A stretch of DNA of 64,000 nt from NCBI RefSeq assembly GCF_020991065.1, contig NZ_CP087710.1:4402001-4466000 (forward strand), written 5' to 3'. Source of the stretch: Nocardioides okcheonensis. GTDB taxonomy: Bacteria; Actinomycetota; Actinomycetes; Propionibacteriales; Nocardioidaceae. A program made the translations under genes and the position numbers. Under the pieces are notes generated by a model, which was not told where the DNA came from, made no database searches, and saw only the letters and a list, made by a program, of their open reading frames with translations. Shown here piece by piece: positions 1 through 7,212 of this stretch; within the stretch, counting starts at the first letter, position 1; the number at the start of each line of letters is the position of its first letter.

Positions 1-493
1 CGAGGTAGTCGTTGTTGTAGCCGAACTGTCCGGCCTGCGCCTCGGGGTCCTGCGCCGCCGGGTCGAAGGCGGGAGCGCCGGGCAGCACCGGGTCGCCCCA
101 GCGGATGATCGGGTCCCACTCGTAGCCGACGGGGACCGTGACGTCGTCGACGGTGGTGGCGACGGGGGCGATGGCGGTGAACGCCAGCCTGTCGCGCGAC
201 GGGTGCCCGTGGCCGCCGTGCCCGCCGTGGCCGGGCCGGAGGTCGGAGGTCGGTCGGGCCGCCGCGGGCGCGCCCGCCGCGACGCCGATCGCGGCGGCGG
301 TCAGCGAGGCACCGACGACGGTCCGCCGGCGCAGGGCCTGCGCGGCGACGTCGCGGAAGTAGGTCGTGTCGGTCGTGTTCGGGGCCGCGACCGAGCAGGC
401 GTCGCCGCACCGGAGGTGACAGGTCACCGGGCTGCGGTTGCCGTGGGTCAGGCCCGCCATCGGGAGGAGCGGGCGCGAGGTGGTGTCCGTCAT
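1..493 (-). CDS. phoX: PhoX family secreted alkaline phosphatase, N-terminal part (truncated by window edge)
   Basis: The gene begins with ATG at 493 on the minus strand and runs off the left edge, so about 164 residues are visible. The N-terminus has the DUF839/PhoX pattern: a Cys-containing start (CHLRCGDAC), the PNTTDTTYFRDV segment, then a Tat-type signal with RRR followed by a hydrophobic Ala/Gly run near residues 57-80. The mature part reads VPVGYEWDPIIRWGDP, then FDPAAQDPEAQAGQFGYNNDYL, typical of PhoX. PhoX enzymes are exported, metal-dependent phosphomonoesterases that release phosphate outside the cell. A GGAGAC ribosome site precedes the start. The upstream spacer carries a PHO box (separate entry), which agrees with the family's usual control by phosphate starvation. 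The catalytic region lies outside the window. Confidence 0.88.
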   Translation of the reverse strand, partial: MTDTTSRPLLPMAGLTHGNRSPVTCHLRCGDACSVAAPNTTDTTYFRDVAAQALRRRTVVGASLTAAAIGVAAGAPAAARPTSDLRPGHGGHGGHGHPSRDRLAFTAIAPVATTVDDVTVPVGYEWDPIIRWGDPVLPGAPAFDPAAQDPEAQAGQFGYNNDYL

Positions 494-566
494 TGAGGTG
501 TCTCCGATGCCGAGTGAGGTGCGGGGTGTGCTGCCGATCCACCCTGTTCTCCGAGGGCCACGCCCG

Positions 567-595
567 GGCGGACGTCAGGTGCACATCAGGTGAAC
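567..595 (-). promoter_or_regulatory. Predicted PHO box (PhoP-binding direct repeats) upstream of phoX
   Basis: Read on the minus strand there are three 7-nt units at exact 11-nt spacing: GTTCACC (595-589), GTGCACC (584-578) and GTCCGCC (573-567), separated by TGAT and TGAC. The first unit equals the core of the actinobacterial PhoP direct-repeat consensus (GTTCACC), and the third is degenerate. The site lies about 75 bp upstream of the phoX start, so phosphate-starvation activation by PhoP is the natural inference. Confidence 0.65.
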
Positions 596-638
596 TGCCG
601 GACGCCGCTCGGAGTCGTGTGGTGGGAGGGTCCGTAGG

Positions 639-1307
639 GTGATCGGCATGGTCATCGTGGAGGAGCTGTTCCTGCTGCTGCGGCGCGACGACGGCAAGGC
701 CGAGAGCTCGATGTCGCAGAACGGCTACGGCCTCGCGGCCGCCGTCGTGACCGACCTGGTCCTGGCCGAGCGGATCACGCTCAGCGACGACAAGGACCCG
801 CGGATGAGCGTGGTGTCGTCCGCGCCCACGGGCCACCCCGCCCTCGACGCGGCCCTGTCCCGGATGGTGGAGAAGGACGGCAGGAAGCTGTCGTCCCTCG
901 TCACCGACGGCAAGCTGGCCGTCGAGGCGCACGTCGCCGCCGCGCTGTCGGCCGCCGGGGTGATCCGGGTGGAGGAGAAGCGCGCCCTCGGGCTGGTGCC
1001 CGCGCGCTACCCCGTCCTGGACCCCGAGCCCGAGCGCCGGGTGCGCGAGCGGCTGCGCACGGTGCTCGCCGGCGGCACGCCGCAGCCTGCCGACGCCACG
1101 CTGCTGGCGGTGCTCCAGGGCCTCGACCTGGCCGGCAAGGTGCTCGCCGAGGAGAAGGGCGTCCTCGGGAAGCGCGAGCTCAAGAGCCGGATCGAGGAGG
1201 TGTCGACCGACGTACGCGCCGGCGCCGCCGTCGCCAAGGCCGTCCAGGCGATGAACGTCGCCGTCATGACCGCAGTCCTCGTGCCCGTGATCGTCTCGGG
1301 CAGCTGA
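639..1307 (+). CDS. GPP34 (GOLPH3/VPS74-like) family phosphoprotein
   Basis: This 222-residue protein matches the GPP34 family. It begins VIVEELFLLLRRDDGK, followed by YGLAAAVVTDLVLAERITL, and later has a conserved helical stretch (LLAVLQGLDLAGKVL) and KRELKSRIEEV. Eukaryotic relatives bind phosphatidylinositol-4-phosphate and sort glycosyltransferases; the role of the many actinobacterial copies is not established. The GTG at 639 is preceded by GGGAGGG 8 nt upstream, which favours it over the ATG at 648. A weakly hydrophobic C-terminus (AVMTAVLVPVIV) may contact membrane. The next gene follows after 17 bp, so the two may be co-transcribed. Confidence 0.8.
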   Translation: MIGMVIVEELFLLLRRDDGKAESSMSQNGYGLAAAVVTDLVLAERITLSDDKDPRMSVVSSAPTGHPALDAALSRMVEKDGRKLSSLVTDGKLAVEAHVAAALSAAGVIRVEEKRALGLVPARYPVLDPEPERRVRERLRTVLAGGTPQPADATLLAVLQGLDLAGKVLAEEKGVLGKRELKSRIEEVSTDVRAGAAVAKAVQAMNVAVMTAVLVPVIVSGS

Positions 1308-1324
1308 TCGAGAAGGAGAGTCCG

Positions 1325-1648
1325 TTGATCTTCATCACCGCCAAGTTCCCCGTCCGGCCCGAGCACGCCGACGACTGGCCCGAGCTCTCGCGGGCCTTCA
1401 CCGAGGCCTGCAACGCCGAGGAGGGCTGCCTGTGGTTCGAGTGGTCGCGCAGCGTCACCGACCCGAACACCTACGTCCTCGTGGAGGCGTTCCGCGACGG
1501 CGACGCCGGCGCCGCCCACGTGCAGTCCGACCACTTCAAGGCCGCGCAGCGCGACCTCCCGCAGTACCTCACCCGCACGCCCGACATCGTCAGCACCGAG
1601 GTCGACCAGACCGGCTGGAACGAGCTCGGCGAGATGCGGGTCGGCTGA
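1325..1648 (+). CDS. Putative quinol monooxygenase (ABM domain)
   Basis: A 107-residue antibiotic-biosynthesis-monooxygenase fold protein: MIFITAKFPVRPEHADDW, then EEGCLWFEWSRSVTDPNTYVLVEAFRD, then HVQSDHFKAAQRDLPQYL. This beta-alpha-beta pattern is typical of YgiN-like small quinol monooxygenases, which form dimers and oxidise quinols or similar aromatics without a cofactor. It starts at TTG 1325, chosen because GAAGGAGAG lies just upstream and no other start fits. It follows the GPP34 gene by 17 bp. The physiological substrate cannot be read from the sequence. Confidence 0.82.
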   Translation: MIFITAKFPVRPEHADDWPELSRAFTEACNAEEGCLWFEWSRSVTDPNTYVLVEAFRDGDAGAAHVQSDHFKAAQRDLPQYLTRTPDIVSTEVDQTGWNELGEMRVG

Positions 1649-1669
1649 CCGACGCCGCGGACCGGGCGG

Positions 1670-2671
1670 TCAGGCCGACGCCGGCCGCCCGGTCAGCACC
1701 CGCACGGCCAGGTCGGTCGTGAAGTCGTTGTCGAGGAAGCCCACGACCCGCGTCACCCGGTCGAGGTCGAGCGGCAGCAGCCCCCGCGAGCCCGGCACGT
1801 CGGGGGTGAGCCCGAGGTCGAGGTCGTGGCGCCCCGACATCATCTCGACGTTGAAGTCGTAGCGCTCCCGCGCGCCGTCGGCGCGCAGCCGCTTGACGAC
1901 GCTCGCGCCGACCCGCCGGCCCCCGGTCTCGGCCGCCCAGTCGTCGAGGGCGGCGAGGAGGTTGCGCCCCTCCTCGTGGTCGACGTCGGCCCAGGCCGCG
2001 TCCATCGAGCCCGCCACGTCGAGCAGGATCGCGGCCGTCTTCTCGCCGATGCCCTGCACGCCCGGCAGGTTGTCGCTGGCGTCGCCGCGCAGCGCGGCGA
2101 ACGCGAGGTAGTTGGCCGGTCGGACGCCGTACAGGTCGAACAGCCGCGCCGGGTTGAGCAGCGGCGAGCCGTGGATGCCGCCGTCGATGAGCCGCAGCAC
2201 CCGGGTGTGGGGGCTGATGTGGGCGAAGGCGTCGCGGTCGGAGGTGATGATCACGCAGTCCCAGCCGTGGCGCTCGGCCCACGTCGCGCCCGACGCGTTG
2301 ACGTCGTCGGCCTCGAGACCGGGCGGTGTCAGGGTGGCGAGGCCGAGCGCGTCGAGCAGCGCGCCCGCCCGGTCGAGCTGGTCGACCAGCTCGGGGTCCT
2401 TCTCCGCCCGGCCCGCCTTGTAGTCGGGGTAGGCGTCGCGGCGCAGCGACCCGGTGCGGTCGTCGAGCCCGAAGAGCACCGCGTCCGGGGCGAAGGTGTC
2501 GATCGACTCCAGGATCTGGCGCAGCATCCCGTGCAGCGCCCAGATCGGCCGGCCCTGCCGGTCGCGCAGCCCGGTCTGCGCCCGCGCGTGGTGGTTGCGG
2601 TGCAGCAGCGACGGTGCGTCCACGACGAGCAGCAGCCGGCGCGGGCGATGGTCGGGGGAGGTGACGGTCAT
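1670..2671 (-). CDS. 5'-3' exonuclease (Pol I N-domain/FEN-like)
   Basis: The 333-residue protein has the FEN-type nuclease fold. It shows RLLLVVDAPSLLHRNHHA at the N-terminus, FGLDDRTGSLRRDAYPDYKAGR, the acidic metal-binding stretch LEADDVNA, then ITSDRDAFAHI, and the helix-hairpin-helix region ASDNLPGVQGIGEKTAA. These residues resemble the 5' nuclease domain of DNA polymerase I, but no polymerase domain is attached. Free-standing actinobacterial copies probably process flaps or RNA primers. The ATG at 2671 (MTVTSPDHRP) is chosen over more upstream starts because the conserved fold begins about 15 residues later. It is convergent with the ABM gene and 16 bp downstream of the kinase-like gene, so it may share that transcript. 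Confidence 0.88.
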   Translation of the reverse strand: MTVTSPDHRPRRLLLVVDAPSLLHRNHHARAQTGLRDRQGRPIWALHGMLRQILESIDTFAPDAVLFGLDDRTGSLRRDAYPDYKAGRAEKDPELVDQLDRAGALLDALGLATLTPPGLEADDVNASGATWAERHGWDCVIITSDRDAFAHISPHTRVLRLIDGGIHGSPLLNPARLFDLYGVRPANYLAFAALRGDASDNLPGVQGIGEKTAAILLDVAGSMDAAWADVDHEEGRNLLAALDDWAAETGGRRVGASVVKRLRADGARERYDFNVEMMSGRHDLDLGLTPDVPGSRGLLPLDLDRVTRVVGFLDNDFTTDLAVRVLTGRPASA

Positions 2672-2687
2672 GGTGATCGGCGCCAGC

Positions 2688-3206
2688 CTAGACGTCGAGG
2701 CGGTCCGCGATCCGGCGGGCGCACTCCTCTGCGCTGGCGGTGCTGCTGTCCACAACGAGGTCGTAGTCGACGTCCCGGTGCACGACGGTCGCCTGCAAGG
2801 CCGCCATCCCGGCCGGCCGGTCCCCGCGCGCGAGCTCCCGCGCCGTGGCCGCCTCGGGAGAGCAGTGCACCCCGACCCACAGGACGTGCAGGCCGTAGAG
2901 CTGTGACCGGGTCCGCTCCTGCGAGGCGGCGCCGTCGAGGAACACGTCGTCGATGATCACCCCTGCCCCCGCACGCGCCATGGCCGCGACGCCCGCCGAC
3001 CATGCGGTCTCCAGCTCACGCCAGGACTCGCCGAGGACCACCTCGCCGCTCGGACCGTAGGAGACCAGCGAGGCCGGCGCGACCTCGATGAGCCGGTCCA
3101 CGCCCATCAGGAGCCACGGGCGGGGGAGCAGGTCCTGCAGGCAGCGCCCGATGCTCGTCTTGCCCGCGCTCGACCCGCCGTTCAGCACCACCACGTCGAC
3201 CGTCAC
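2688..3206 (-). CDS. Chloramphenicol phosphotransferase-like kinase
   Basis: A 172-residue P-loop protein of the CPT family. The Walker A motif GGSSAGKTS sits at residues 9-17, followed by LPRPWLLMGVDRLIEVAP, VIIDDVF in the middle and WVGVHCSPEAATARE-ARGDRPAG near the C-terminus, all as in Streptomyces venezuelae chloramphenicol phosphotransferase. That enzyme protects its producer by phosphorylating the C-3 hydroxyl of chloramphenicol. Homologues are widespread in actinobacteria with unknown substrates, so resistance is only an inference. It starts at GTG 3206 and is divergent from a nucleotidyltransferase of another antibiotic-modifying family; between them lies a palindromic repeat. Confidence 0.8.
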   Translation of the reverse strand: MTVDVVVLNGGSSAGKTSIGRCLQDLLPRPWLLMGVDRLIEVAPASLVSYGPSGEVVLGESWRELETAWSAGVAAMARAGAGVIIDDVFLDGAASQERTRSQLYGLHVLWVGVHCSPEAATARELARGDRPAGMAALQATVVHRDVDYDLVVDSSTASAEECARRIADRLDV

Positions 3207-3245
3207 GCCCGCCAGTCTCGCCGGGCTGGGGACGTCAGGGGAATC

Positions 3246-3277
3246 GGCGGTCCGGGCAGCCGGATCCCATGACGTCC
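3246..3277. repeat. 32-bp direct repeat, copy 1, in a 46-bp imperfect palindrome
   Basis: Bases 3246-3277 are identical to 4029-4060 in direct orientation. The copy forms the right part of an imperfect palindrome, 3231-3276, whose outer arms are GACGTCAGGGGA and, read back, GACGTCATGGGA; about 18 of 23 arm positions pair. It lies in the divergent spacer between the phosphotransferase-like gene and the nucleotidyltransferase. Confidence 0.85.
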
Positions 3278-3337
3278 GGGTCGCGGTGCACCGCTCGACC
3301 CGCCGTGGAACCCCCGTTCACGTGGCAGCATCCGGGC

Positions 3338-3997
3338 ATGCCGCCCCACACGTCGCACGTCCCCCTGCCGGAGCCACGGGCGGCGGGACCGCTCGGTCCC
3401 GACGAGTTCCACCGCTGGTACGGCGGGTGGGACCCGCTCGACCCGCGCACGATCGCGGACTTCATGGACGGCTTCGACAGGCCGTGGTGGATCATCGGCG
3501 GCTGGAGCATCGAGGTGTTCACCGGCGTCCACCGCGACCACGAGGACATGGACATCTCGATCCTCTCCAGCGACTCCGAGGCATTCCGGACGTTCCTCGG
3601 CGATCGGTGGACACCGTGGAACGTCGACGAGGGCTGGTTCCGCCCCTTTGACCACCGGTTCACGGACGTACGTCCCGACAGTCAGGTCTGGGTGCGGCGC
3701 GACGCCCGGTCGCCCTGGGTGCTCGACGTGCCCTTCACGCCGGACACCGACGGGCGGTGGACCAACAAGCGGCACGGTGCACACACCGAGGACCTCGACG
3801 ACGTGACGTGGGTCGCTCCGGACGGCCTGCGCTACGCGCGGCCGGAGGTCACGCTGATGTTCAAGGCAGCCCAGGCCCGCGCGAAGGACCGGGTCGACGC
3901 GGAGGTCGCGCTCCCGCGGCTGGACGCGACGGCGCGGGAGTGGCTGTCCGACACCGTGGCGCGGATCGACGCGCAGCACCCGTGGGTCCTCAGCTGA
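3338..3997 (+). CDS. Aminoglycoside nucleotidyltransferase-like protein
   Basis: The 219-residue protein has the nucleotidyltransferase signature of ANT(2'')-type enzymes: WWIIGGWSIEVFTG followed by HRDHEDMDISIL, where GGW and the DMD acidic pair would bind the nucleotide and metals. Later segments WVLDVPFTPDTDGRW and YARPEVTLMFKAAQARAKDRVDAEVALP match the family C-terminal part. Adenylyl transfer to a hydroxylated small molecule is the likely chemistry; aminoglycoside resistance is unproven. ATG 3338 is preferred; an in-frame ATG at 3269 would fall inside repeat copy 1. The gene is bracketed by two copies of a 32-bp direct repeat, suggesting arrival as a unit. Its GC content looks like that of its neighbours. 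Confidence 0.75.
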   Translation: MPPHTSHVPLPEPRAAGPLGPDEFHRWYGGWDPLDPRTIADFMDGFDRPWWIIGGWSIEVFTGVHRDHEDMDISILSSDSEAFRTFLGDRWTPWNVDEGWFRPFDHRFTDVRPDSQVWVRRDARSPWVLDVPFTPDTDGRWTNKRHGAHTEDLDDVTWVAPDGLRYARPEVTLMFKAAQARAKDRVDAEVALPRLDATAREWLSDTVARIDAQHPWVLS

Positions 3998-4028
3998 CCA
4001 CTGCCTGTTCGACAACGTCACGAGATCT

Positions 4029-4060
4029 GGCGGTCCGGGCAGCCGGATCCCATGACGTCC
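4029..4060. repeat. 32-bp direct repeat, copy 2, palindromic
   Basis: A perfect copy of 3246-3277, with flanking bases diverged. The flank at 4014-4028 differs from copy 1 yet still pairs with the right arm (AACGTCACGAGAT against GACGTCATGGGAT), so the dyad is kept, about 17 of 23 positions. It lies between two convergent stop codons, 3997 and 4071, where it could also act as a terminator. Confidence 0.85.
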
Positions 4061-4070
4061 CGGGTTCCGG

Positions 4071-4769
4071 TCAGGCGCCGAGGCCCTCGAGGTAGCCCGC
4101 GAACCCGTGCGGCGCCCGGGCGGTGCGGCGACCCGAGGTGGTGACGGCGATCGCCCCGGTCGCCACCCAGTCGAGCCCGGCCCGCCGGACTGCCTCGACG
4201 AGCGCGACGTCCTCGTGGGCCGCGAGCGGCGGGAACCCGCCGACGTGCTCGTAGGCGCGCAGCGAGAAGCCGAGGTTGGCGCCGTGGACGTGCGGGTGCC
4301 CGTCGGCGGCGTCGTGGGCCGCGTGCCAGGTGGACAGCAGGTCGGCCGGGAGGTCGCCCGGACGCGGCTGGACGGTGCCGACGACCAGGTCGCGCCCGAG
4401 GGCCGCCATCTCGACCTGTGTCGCGAGCCAGTGCGGCGGGACGACGCTGTCGGCGTCGGTGCCGGCCACCCAGAGCGGGCCGTCGGTGGTCGCCGACGCC
4501 CAGCGCGCGGCGGCCTCGACGCCGAGGGCGCGCGCCGCACCGACGTTGCCCGCGAGGCTCGGCAGGCCGACCACGTCGGGACGCGCGGCGACGATGCCGG
4601 CGGTGCCGTCGCGGCAGACGTCGAGGACCACGAACGTGCGGGTGGCCACGTCCGGGTGGGTGGCGCACAGCACGGCGCGGGCCTCCTCGACCGCGTCGAG
4701 GCAGGCAGGCAGCAGCGCCTCCTCGTCGCGGGCCGGGACGACGATCGCGACGGCGGCGGGTGCGGTCAC
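4071..4769 (-). CDS. Glycosyltransferase family 2 protein
   Basis: A 232-residue GT-A fold enzyme: AIVVPARDEEALLPACLDAV at the N-terminus, then NVGAARALGVEAAA, the metal-binding DxD-type motif WVAGTDADSVVPPHW, HGANLGFSLRAYEHVGGF and HEDVALVEAVRRAG. No membrane segments are evident, so it should act at the cytoplasmic side using a nucleotide sugar; donor and acceptor are unknown. GTG 4769 is chosen because it overlaps the upstream stop as GTGA, which indicates translational coupling to the deacetylase/methyltransferase gene. It is the last of three coupled genes (7101 to 4071). Confidence 0.85.
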   Translation of the reverse strand: MTAPAAVAIVVPARDEEALLPACLDAVEEARAVLCATHPDVATRTFVVLDVCRDGTAGIVAARPDVVGLPSLAGNVGAARALGVEAAARWASATTDGPLWVAGTDADSVVPPHWLATQVEMAALGRDLVVGTVQPRPGDLPADLLSTWHAAHDAADGHPHVHGANLGFSLRAYEHVGGFPPLAAHEDVALVEAVRRAGLDWVATGAIAVTTSGRRTARAPHGFAGYLEGLGA

Positions 4770-6073
4770 GTCGGCCGCCCCAGGACGTGGAGCAGGAAGT
4801 CGGGCTCCTGGTGCTCGACGAGGACCGGCGCCCCGCTCGCGAGGAACGCGTCGTGCACGGCGGGACCGGCGAGGGGCCAGCCCACCGGCTGGTGGCGCCA
4901 GTGGCACAGCAGCAGGTGGCCGTCCGCGGTCAGCGAGCCGAGCGCGAGGTCGACGACCTCCGCGAGCCCGCGCGGGCTGAGGAAGTAGCCCACCTCGGAG
5001 ATGCAGACCAGGTCACGGTGCCCGTCGGGCCACTGCGACGGCACCCGCGCGCGTCGCACGTCGAGGTGGGCGACGTCGGCCGTACGCCTCCGGGCGAGCG
5101 CGACCGCGGACTCGCTGGCGTCGACCGCCAGCAGGCGGTCGCAGCGCGCCGCCAGGTCGACGGCCAGCGCGCCGACCGAGCACCCGACCTCCAGCGCGTC
5201 GGCGTAGCGCTCGCGCGGCAGGCTGGCCAGCGTCACCGCGCGCTTGCGGCGCTCGTAGGGCGAGTCGACCTGCCACGGATCGGGGTCGTCGCGGTGCACC
5301 CGGTCGAGCGCGTCGTCGTCGACGGGGGGCACCCGGAGGAACACCTCGGCAGGTCGCGCGAAGTGGGCGAGCAGGTCCGGGCCGAGCATCACCTCGTCGC
5401 CCGGCGCGGGGGACAGCGGCGCCACCTGGCTGGCGTGCCGGGACACCGCGGTCCGCTTGGCGTCGAGGTCGGCGGGTCCGAGCGCGACCCGGGACGTCCC
5501 GGGCGGGAACGTGGCCGGGTCGCCCCAGTGCCACGCCCAGACGGGGTACTCCAGCAGCAGGGCGTCCGTGCGGGACGCGGCCACGGCGGCCGCGCGACCG
5601 ACCGCCTCGTGGTCAGGGTGGCCGTCGCCGCGCCACGGCGCGCACAGCACCACGTCCGAGCCGGCGGTGCCGATGACGTCGACCAGCGCGGCCACGACCT
5701 CCTCCTCGTGGGCCGCGACGTCGCCGTCGGGGAGGCCCAGGCAGCGGACGTCGGCACCCGGGGCCAGCGCCGTGGTCGCCGCGCGGAGCTCGTCGCGGCG
5801 GACGGAGGCGAGCACCCCGGGAGGGTGGGTCGGGGAGCGCGGGTGCGACCCCTCGCCCGCGGTCGCGGAGACCACGTGCACCTGCCGTCCGGCACGGGCG
5901 GCGGCGTGGACCGTCCCGCCGGCGCCGAGGGTCTCGTCGTCCGGGTGGGCACCGGCCACCACCACCCGGCGGCGGGCGGCGGGCAGGGCCAGCTCCGGGA
6001 GCGCGGCGACCGCGGCGTCCCAGTCGGTGGCGGGGGTGCCGGCGCGGTCGTGGCGGAAGTCGGGCGCGCTCAC
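4766..6073 (-). CDS. Bifunctional PIG-L/LmbE deacetylase - NodS-like SAM methyltransferase
   Basis: This 435-residue fusion carries two catalytic domains. Residues about 30-230 form a PIG-L/LmbE deacetylase with zinc-binding AGAHPDDETLGAGG and later HPDHEAVGRAA. Residues about 240-435 form a class I methyltransferase with LEVGCSVGALAVDLA, LLAVDASESAVALARRR and CISEVGYFLSP, the GCSxG form being typical of NodS-family N-methyltransferases. Deacetylation of an N-acetyl sugar followed by methylation of the freed amine would make chemical sense. GTG 6073 overlaps the dehydrogenase stop (GTGA), and the glycosyltransferase overlaps its own stop in the same manner. The product is unknown. Confidence 0.85.
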   Translation of the reverse strand: MSAPDFRHDRAGTPATDWDAAVAALPELALPAARRRVVVAGAHPDDETLGAGGTVHAAARAGRQVHVVSATAGEGSHPRSPTHPPGVLASVRRDELRAATTALAPGADVRCLGLPDGDVAAHEEEVVAALVDVIGTAGSDVVLCAPWRGDGHPDHEAVGRAAAVAASRTDALLLEYPVWAWHWGDPATFPPGTSRVALGPADLDAKRTAVSRHASQVAPLSPAPGDEVMLGPDLLAHFARPAEVFLRVPPVDDDALDRVHRDDPDPWQVDSPYERRKRAVTLASLPRERYADALEVGCSVGALAVDLAARCDRLLAVDASESAVALARRRTADVAHLDVRRARVPSQWPDGHRDLVCISEVGYFLSPRGLAEVVDLALGSLTADGHLLLCHWRHQPVGWPLAGPAVHDAFLASGAPVLVEHQEPDFLLHVLGRPT

Positions 6074-7101
6074 CACCCGCGCGCCCCGTGCCGGAGCAGC
6101 TCCTGCCCGAGGGCGGCCTGGTCGCGCTCGGCGTGCCACTGGCGCAGGTAGAGCCCCAGGTCGGCGACCCGTCGTGCGTGGTCGTCGTCGGTCGCCAACG
6201 GACCCGGGCCGAGGGCGTGCGCGGCGCGGGTGAGCACGTCCTCGGCGGCGAGGGCGACGACCTCGCGCGTCCGCAGCGCCGCGCGCCACCCGTCGGCGCC
6301 GGCGAGCAGACCGGCGTCGACGTCGTGCGCCGCCCGCGCCAGGACGGTCGCCGCGGCGTGCAGGCCGGCGTCGACCGCGCCGAGGTGGACCAGCGCGACC
6401 TGGTCCGGCGGTCGCGAGCCGGCGGCCCGGAGCATCCGCCGGGCGAGACCGACGGCGCCCCCGAACCACACGGCCGCGACGCCGATGCCGCCCCAGGCGA
6501 ACCCGGGTCGCTCGAGGTACCACCCCGGCGCGCCCACGGCGTACGCCGTCGCGCCGGAGAAGTCGATCGGCCCCGAGTCGACGTCGGCCAGGCCACGGGC
6601 GACCCAGGTGCCGGGGACCGCGGAGGCGCCCGGCTGGGTCAGGTCGACGGCGAAGAGCCGGCGCTCGTCGCCGACCCACGCGCTGACGAGGGCACGGTCG
6701 AGGACCCCGCCGAGCGAGCACCAGTGCTTGCGCCCGTGGAGGAGGTGCGCGTCGCCGTCCGGCTCCGCGCGCAACGGCTCGCCCGGCCCCTCGGCGGCGA
6801 AGACGCCCCAGGCACCGGGCCCGGCGTCGCGTCCTGCCTGCTCGAGGATCGCCAGCGCGTCGAGGTGCGGCTCGAGGGTGCGGGCCACGGTGAGGTCGAC
6901 CGCCGCGACGCTGGCCAGCGCGGACCACAGGTGCGCGGTCCGGCCGGAGCCGGGCGTCGGCAGCTGCGTCCCGACGGTCCGGGCGAGGTCGAGCGCGGCG
7001 GGCACGTCGGCCGACGCCTCGCGGGCACGGTCGAGGAGGTCCTCGAGCTCCTCGCGCTCGTCGTCGGTCGGCGCGCCGAGCAGGACGGCGGGGTCGGGCA
7101 C
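6070..7101 (-). CDS. Acyl-CoA dehydrogenase family protein (divergent)
   Basis: The 343-residue protein shows acyl-CoA dehydrogenase architecture: an N-terminal helical region, a middle beta region (WGVFAAEGPGEPLRAEP, LHGRKHWCSLGGVLDRALVSAW), then a C-terminal four-helix region. It is shorter than usual (about 380), and I cannot identify the catalytic glutamate with certainty, so it may act on an unusual substrate or be degenerate. It is the first gene of a coupled trio with the deacetylase/methyltransferase and glycosyltransferase. This position suggests work on an acyl or amine group of a glycoconjugate, not fatty-acid degradation. ATG 7101 is the natural start. Confidence 0.7.
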   Translation of the reverse strand: MPDPAVLLGAPTDDEREELEDLLDRAREASADVPAALDLARTVGTQLPTPGSGRTAHLWSALASVAAVDLTVARTLEPHLDALAILEQAGRDAGPGAWGVFAAEGPGEPLRAEPDGDAHLLHGRKHWCSLGGVLDRALVSAWVGDERRLFAVDLTQPGASAVPGTWVARGLADVDSGPIDFSGATAYAVGAPGWYLERPGFAWGGIGVAAVWFGGAVGLARRMLRAAGSRPPDQVALVHLGAVDAGLHAAATVLARAAHDVDAGLLAGADGWRAALRTREVVALAAEDVLTRAAHALGPGPLATDDDHARRVADLGLYLRQWHAERDQAALGQELLRHGARGW

Positions 7102-7212
7102 AGGGGCTCCTCGGGGTCGCGGCGACGGGTCGCGCCGCTCCTCGTCGACGCTAGGCCGCCCTCTCCGCGACGGTCACCTCCGTGGGGGCGGGGCGGCGTG
7201 CGGTCGTCGCCG

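Noticed and set aside
3246..4060. The repeats as integron attC sites
   Set aside because: No matching GTTRRRY/RYYYAAC ends are present and no integrase is nearby.
7102..7212. A small gene between the acyl-CoA dehydrogenase and the regulator
   Set aside because: No frame with a start, ribosome site and plausible composition; it should hold the trio's promoter.
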